Assembly: GCF_002865645.1 (NCBI RefSeq)
Contig: NW_020194620.1
Coordinates: forward strand, 317,353 to 381,352
Length of the DNA stretch: 64,000 nt
Source: Hyaloscypha bicolor E
Lineage: Eukaryota > Ascomycota > Leotiomycetes > Helotiales > Hyaloscyphaceae
Direction of reading: 5' to 3'
Of the stretch, positions 59,984 to 64,000 are shown in pieces. The notes under the pieces are model-generated. The model had not been told where the DNA came from, did not search any database, and saw only the letters and a list, made by a program, of their open reading frames with translations. Numbering within the stretch: position 1 is the first letter of the stretch; every line of letters starts with the position of its first letter. The translations under genes were made by a program, and so were the position numbers.

Positions 59984-61535
59984 TTAGGCCCTGTTTCGCA
60001 ACTCTTGAATGCAGGTATTTGTCAGTATTCGAACACCAGCTTCTGTTTATTACAAAAATAAGTATTTCGCATATCTCTATGAACCAGTAATCGCTCCTAT
60101 ACTAATCTTAGCATCCGCAGAACCACTTATTATAGGCAGTTCTATAGATGCTAAGTATTTGAATACTAGGTTTTGCTACCTTTATAAACCTTTCTAGGGC
60201 ATAAATTCTTTCTAAAGCTTTATATTTTGCGATTCTAGTAACAGTATATCTTATATTAATTTATTTAATAATAAGTAATATAAGATATAATTATTTTATT
60301 AATTACTTTTCTATTTAATAATAAATAAATCTAGGCTTTAAAATACTATAATTATAGGGAGTAATCGCTAATTATTAGGAAAGGAGAAGTACGGGATTAG
60401 CGAAACTAAAAAATAGATGGCAAGTTCTTGTTTTTGATTCCTTACTAGCTCATACGTTTTTCAGGCTAAAGAGAGGAGAGTTACATGCGCCTCAGGCTGT
60501 AATATATATAAAAGCGGTCCTACTAATAGTGCTTTATAGGTGGGATAATGTCCAAGAAAGGAGGACCCCGGCCACTCCATCTCTTATATACTATATCTGG
60601 CCAGGTGGCTACCTAACTAGGGAATCGAACCCATTCTGGCCGCTCTCCTCCTTCGAGAGGCTCTTCCCTTGCCCATATCCAGGGATACTCTATTAAATAT
60701 AGAGTACTCTCTTAAGTTACTCTCAAATATGCCATCTATAACGAATTTCTATTTATACTCTATATTACTATCCGTAATAACCCTAAGCCTTGTATATTTC
60801 AGTTACTACTCGTAAATATAGAGATTTGTCCGGGTATATCCCCCCGATTCAAAGAATTAGAACTGCCTCCCTTTCGAGAGGTATTTACCGGCTTAAGGAT
60901 ATAAGCTATAGCATAATTTGGTACCTTCTAAAAGGCCCTGAACTATAAGAAGATCTCCGTAAAGGGGGATATTATACAGATATATAAAGCGGCAAGGTAT
61001 ATCCGTAAGATACTGATCTATTCTGAGAGGTGTACCGACTACTACTGCTCGGTATCGCCAAGGCTAGCAGGCTATCTCAGCTGAAAAGAGAGGACTCCGG
61101 TAAGAGATCGAGAGGTATTGTCGAGGGAGCGCCCGGTATGCGAGCGGGAGGGTATCGAAGAAAGATCTCGAGATCAAGTCATATCGCAGTCGATTCGGGA
61201 TAATGCAGTCGAATTGTACCGTTCAAGGAGCATCGTTTGACTCAATCTTAGCCCTATAGCTTATCCTCGGAAAGCTATAGGTTTCCAGTCTGTACCGCGA
61301 GGAGGTGTTGAGTCGTCGCAGACCAACTAAAAAATAGAGGCTTAGTGGGCTAAATACGGTTGCAGAGATAAAGCTAAAACCTCGGTGATTACAGTAATTA
61401 TTGAGTATTTGTTTCTTGCCAAACACTTTTAATTTGTCAAGTATTAGCTTTAATTATCGAGTAAACGAAAGCCAGCATTTGGCTGTCGTGATTACCAGTA
61501 ATCAAAAGCGTGCGGCCGTGCGAAACAGGCCCTTA
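59984..61535. mobile_element. 1.55-kb TIR element, non-autonomous
   Basis: Left end TTAGGCCCTGTTTCGCA and inverted right end TAAGGGCCTGTTTCGCA share GCGAAACAGG and adjacent bases with two or three mismatches. The CAGGSCC-like tip resembles hAT ends, but I cannot see a convincing 8-bp duplication. The interior has no transposase frame, is partly AT-rich, and includes one tRNA B-box-like site. Class is uncertain. Confidence 0.6.
60600..60650 (-). other. Pol III B-box-like site (possible SINE piece)
   Basis: Reverse strand reads GGGTTCGATTCCC, a perfect match to the tRNA T-loop/B-box core, followed by TAGTTAGG. A weak A-box candidate (TATGGGCAAGGG) lies upstream on the same strand near 60675. 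No tRNA cloverleaf can be folded, so this could be a tRNA-derived SINE scrap or chance. Confidence 0.25.
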
Positions 61536-62041
61536 CTCGATCATATGCAGTGAAGATGAGGGCTTTCTTTCTACTCCATATCTGCAAGTTAGAGGAAGAG
61601 AAATCTATTAACGATTTAAAATCTGTCCTTGTTGTTGCTCATAGAACTTTCCTAGCAATTTCATCCCCATTCTTCTGGAACGAATTATACATTTTGCTCC
61701 TTCCCAAGATTGAATCTTAGCTCTTCACCCACTTTCTTAGCGAGCCATCACCCCCTGAGCACTAACCCCGATATATTGTTGACAAGTGGTTGCAATAGGA
61801 GTACCATTCTGTATAACAGGTTAAGTCAGGCTAATTCGACCGTTCAGGTGGGAACAACTTCTTAGCGGTAGTTGGGGAAAGGCAAAAGAAGCGTCGGGAG
61901 GCATGCCGACATGAGTTCCGCGTTCGGTTGCAGGGGTTTCCATTGGCGCAGCTAGCGGTAACTTCAAGGGGCTGCATCCGACGACAGGGGCTGTTCCGCA
62001 TAGAAACATAAAAAAACGAGAGTGTCAAACAAAAAGGCAAA
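61536..62041. other. Intergenic
   Basis: No supported gene; short frames near 61821-62040 overlap the 5S downstream flank and have no domain. Confidence 0.45.
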
Positions 62042-62043
62042 AA
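62039..62043 (-). terminator. Pol III T-run terminator of 5S
   Basis: Five Ts on the reverse strand immediately at the 3' end of the 5S gene. Confidence 0.7.
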
Positions 62044-62161
62044 CACACAACAGCAGGTATTCGCTGGTGGTCACCCACCCAACTACTAATCTGCCGATCT
62101 GAGGCTTGTGTATGGCAGAGCGGACGGGATGCCCATTTCTCCTCAGTCTATGGTCGTATGT
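62042..62161 (-). rRNA. 5S ribosomal RNA
   Basis: The reverse strand begins ACATACGACCATAGACTGAG and includes the conserved ATCCCGTCCGCTCTGCC, TTAGTAGTTGGGTGGGTGAC and CACCAGCGAATACC blocks, ending TGTTGTGTGTT. Length is 120 nt as in other filamentous ascomycetes, and the two ends pair to form helix I. A T5 run directly after the 3' end is a Pol III stop. It is a single dispersed gene, not in an rDNA repeat, the usual state in Pezizomycotina. A few bases differ from the common fungal form (AGACTGAGGAGAAATGGGCA in the loop A/helix II area), so it may be a variant type or a mild pseudogene. Confidence 0.92.
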
Positions 62162-63179
62162 GATTGATTTTGCTTTAATTATATGTATATATAAATAGTT
62201 TTGAGAAGACAGGTCACGTGGAGGGAGTGGAGCGTGAGCGAGGACCATACGACCAGTATGGGGCACGAGTGAGGGAGTGAGGATATAAGGCCGTAAGCCC
62301 CTTTTTTATCTCCTTCTTTTTCTCCTTAATCAATTCAACCTAGCCTTCCACCTACCTCTGCTCCTGCTGTGCTAGTTACTTGTAAGGTCATACCAGACCA
62401 AGGGACGTAGTTTTCAATAAATAAGCTAGTTTTATAAGACACTTTAGAAACAGCCAGAACCCCAGTTCTTTTTGACAGGGTGGATTAGTCGTGTACCCAC
62501 GTGATTGGCATCAGTCGATCCCGCCAATGGGCTCGACTGTTTACTTGTACTAATAAAGAAAATAGAGGGAAAGGAGAGGATAAAGGCCGACCAGAGCCTA
62601 TATAAATCCGGTTGGAAAAATTGGAAAACGATCCTCGGCATTAATAACAGCGTAGTAATAAAATATCGGATTACAAGAAAATCATTAATTGATCATGTGA
62701 CACCCGCCATACTCCCCTCAATAATAACCTCGAATCAGCATTTCAAATAATTTCTTAAGTCCATGCTCGAAGCAATAGGCAAACTCTTGCGAAGCCTCTC
62801 GCAAAGGCTTTCGAAGCCTCATTCCGATATCATAGCAGCATACCTTGCCGCTACTGGTTTGGCGTTTCCCGGCAGGAAAGCAATGTGGCTGAGGCCGCCC
62901 ACGTGGCACACTACACATATCTTACGCTGCGCAGCCTATCTCCCGATCACACCATCAAACCCCTTACACACTAATCATTACTGTCAATTGCGGAGGTTCC
63001 GTCTCGGACTCGAACGCTTGCGGAGCCGACTATCTTACTCGAAGACGCCACAAACCTGTGTTAATTTTGTCGCCAACATTTAAAAATATAAACGCTTTTC
63101 CCTCGCTAAACCTGGAGGGATTCCAAGGTAATAAAGGCGAGACTGCCTTTGTAGACTTTCTCTTCGCCAAACGGTCAAA
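62162..63179. other. Intergenic, 5S upstream region and NLR-fragment upstream
   Basis: A TATATATAAA-like stretch lies about 30 bp upstream of the 5S start (near 62185-62200). No gene recognised; the plus frame at 62763-63083 lacks any domain. Confidence 0.4.
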
Positions 63180-63656
63180 ATGGAAGCTGTTGGTGCGGCA
63201 GCAAGTATAATCAGTATTGCAACGCTTGCCATTCAACTGGGCGATGCTTTAAGGAAAGCTGCGGAGTTTTGGGATGCCATCGAAGATGCACCAGCCAATG
63301 TTCAACGTATCTCGCGAGAGCTGCAGCTTCTCGTGAAAGGCTTAGACACCATCCGACATCAACATGAAGCTACGTTGGATTCGGACGAACACGAGCAATG
63401 GATTAGACAGGCTTTGGAACTGGTCAAAGAGGATATCGATGAGCTTGTCGATCTTGTGTCGGACCTTTCCAGGTCTTTAGGACCTGGTTATGGGCGAGTG
63501 AAGCAGAATTGGGGGAAGGTGCGCATTGTTCTAAAACGAGATAAGATCAGAAGGTGTAAAGACAACATTGAAAGTGCAAAAATAACCAAGGGTTCACCCT
63601 ACACACGCCCTCCGCAACTCAGCAAGCACCTAAAGGGCATCAAAAGAGGGTTTTGA
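63180..63656 (+). CDS. Solitary NLR-type N-terminal domain protein
   Basis: 158 residues from MEAVGAAASIISIATLAIQL, typical of the fungal STAND N-terminal helical domain, through ELQLLVKGLDTI, LSRSLGPGYGRVKQNWGKVR and DKIRRCKDNIESAK. In longer family members this last helix runs on into the linker before NACHT; here the reading changes after SAK into a short basic tail and stop, with no NACHT downstream within the window. So it is either a truncated NLR, exon 1 of a longer gene whose intron I cannot place, or a stand-alone adaptor. Such N-only proteins are known near fungal NLR genes. Confidence 0.6.
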   Translation: MEAVGAAASIISIATLAIQLGDALRKAAEFWDAIEDAPANVQRISRELQLLVKGLDTIRHQHEATLDSDEHEQWIRQALELVKEDIDELVDLVSDLSRSLGPGYGRVKQNWGKVRIVLKRDKIRRCKDNIESAKITKGSPYTRPPQLSKHLKGIKRGF

Positions 63657-63769
63657 AGCTTCCGCTAAAGGGTGCATATCTCTGTGCGATGGGTTGTAGA
63701 AAATCACTCACAATTGTATAGCCCGGGGCTTAGATGGAATATCATTCAGTAGTCCTATTATCCTGTGAC

Positions 63770-64000
63770 CTGGTAAATATGCAAAAACTCTCCAACTTCC
63801 AGCTTCCCCGCCTCAGTTATCACCTCTTCCCCATCATCCCCATAATTCTTACTCCTCAGCCACCTCTGCAGCCTCACAAAGCCCATCCCCGCAGCATCCA
63901 CGACATCTCAGTGATCAACAGCCAAATAAGTCATCACGCCCTTCACCATACTCTTTAAAAATCTTCCGTATGGGGTCGCCTCCTCGGCTTGAATCGCACT
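63770..64000 (-). pseudogene. Possible C-terminal gene piece from beyond the right edge
   Basis: The minus strand reads from the edge as an open, protein-like frame (EEATPYGRFLKSMVKG, then LAVDH), meets TGA near 63913, and continues in the same frame as DVVDAAGMGFVRLQRWL and KLEVGEFLHIYQ. The amphipathic wording suggests real coding sequence with one nonsense change, or an unrecognised intron. The family is unknown. Confidence 0.3.

Noticed and set aside
60700..61220. Possible tRNA gene in the 59984-61535 element
   Set aside because: Only the T-loop/B-box core matches; no acceptor stem, anticodon arm or paired D arm could be drawn.

Overview
The window is nuclear DNA of a filamentous ascomycete (Pezizomycotina). 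Genes carry short GT-AG introns of about 40-160 nt, often with a CTRAY-like branch site. Gene families are typical of the group: NACHT-ankyrin NLRs, HET, Clr5, LysM/hevein, GH18, AA9, NmrA. A 5S rRNA gene stands alone, and gene-rich DNA of near-balanced composition alternates with extremely AT-rich blocks in which CA/TG is rare and TA is everywhere, the mark of repeat-induced point mutation (RIP). The exact class cannot be fixed from the sequence alone.

Layout. 1-80: C-terminal tail of a gene entering from the left. 328-588 and 9438-12400: two halves of one NLR gene split by an 8.9-kb RIP-eroded terminal-inverted-repeat (TIR) transposon (589-9495, 5-bp target duplication). 13617-14714: decayed NmrA-like gene. 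15172-18000: UDP-glycosyltransferase and isochorismatase-like hydrolase, same strand. 18183-19190: AT-rich relic. 19208-28239: a large 22-exon GH18 chitinase with hevein domain, divergent from a LysM/hevein protein, sharing a 1.2-kb promoter region. 28385-30311: unknown conserved-looking gene whose start is missing where it meets a second copy of the TIR family. 30312-45274: that copy, holding a Gypsy retrotransposon (30523-44610), inside which sits a complete Copia (36129-42745), plus three short unmutated insertions that look like solo LTRs. 45588-46500: AA9 LPMO pseudogene. 48122-48409: small C2H2 protein. 49147-54784: an intact NLR head-to-head with a HET-domain gene (frameshifted in an A8 run), with a 680-bp MITE between them. 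55140-57240: AT-rich relic. 57283-59361: Clr5-domain gene. 59984-61535: another TIR-bounded element. 62042-62161: 5S rRNA. 63180-63656: solitary NLR N-terminal domain.

How it fits together. This is an accessory, recognition-type region. It holds chitin-directed proteins (chitinase, LysM/hevein, AA9 relic) and nonself/cell-death modules (two NLRs, an NLR N-domain, HET), and both are being broken by transposons and RIP. Gene models for the chitinase, LysM protein, UGT, Clr5 protein and the intact NLR were checked by summing exon lengths: all keep frame from start to stop. The strongest structural results are the empty-site reconstruction of the split NLR, the Copia-in-Gypsy-in-TIR nesting with matching target duplications, and the NLR-HET divergent pair.
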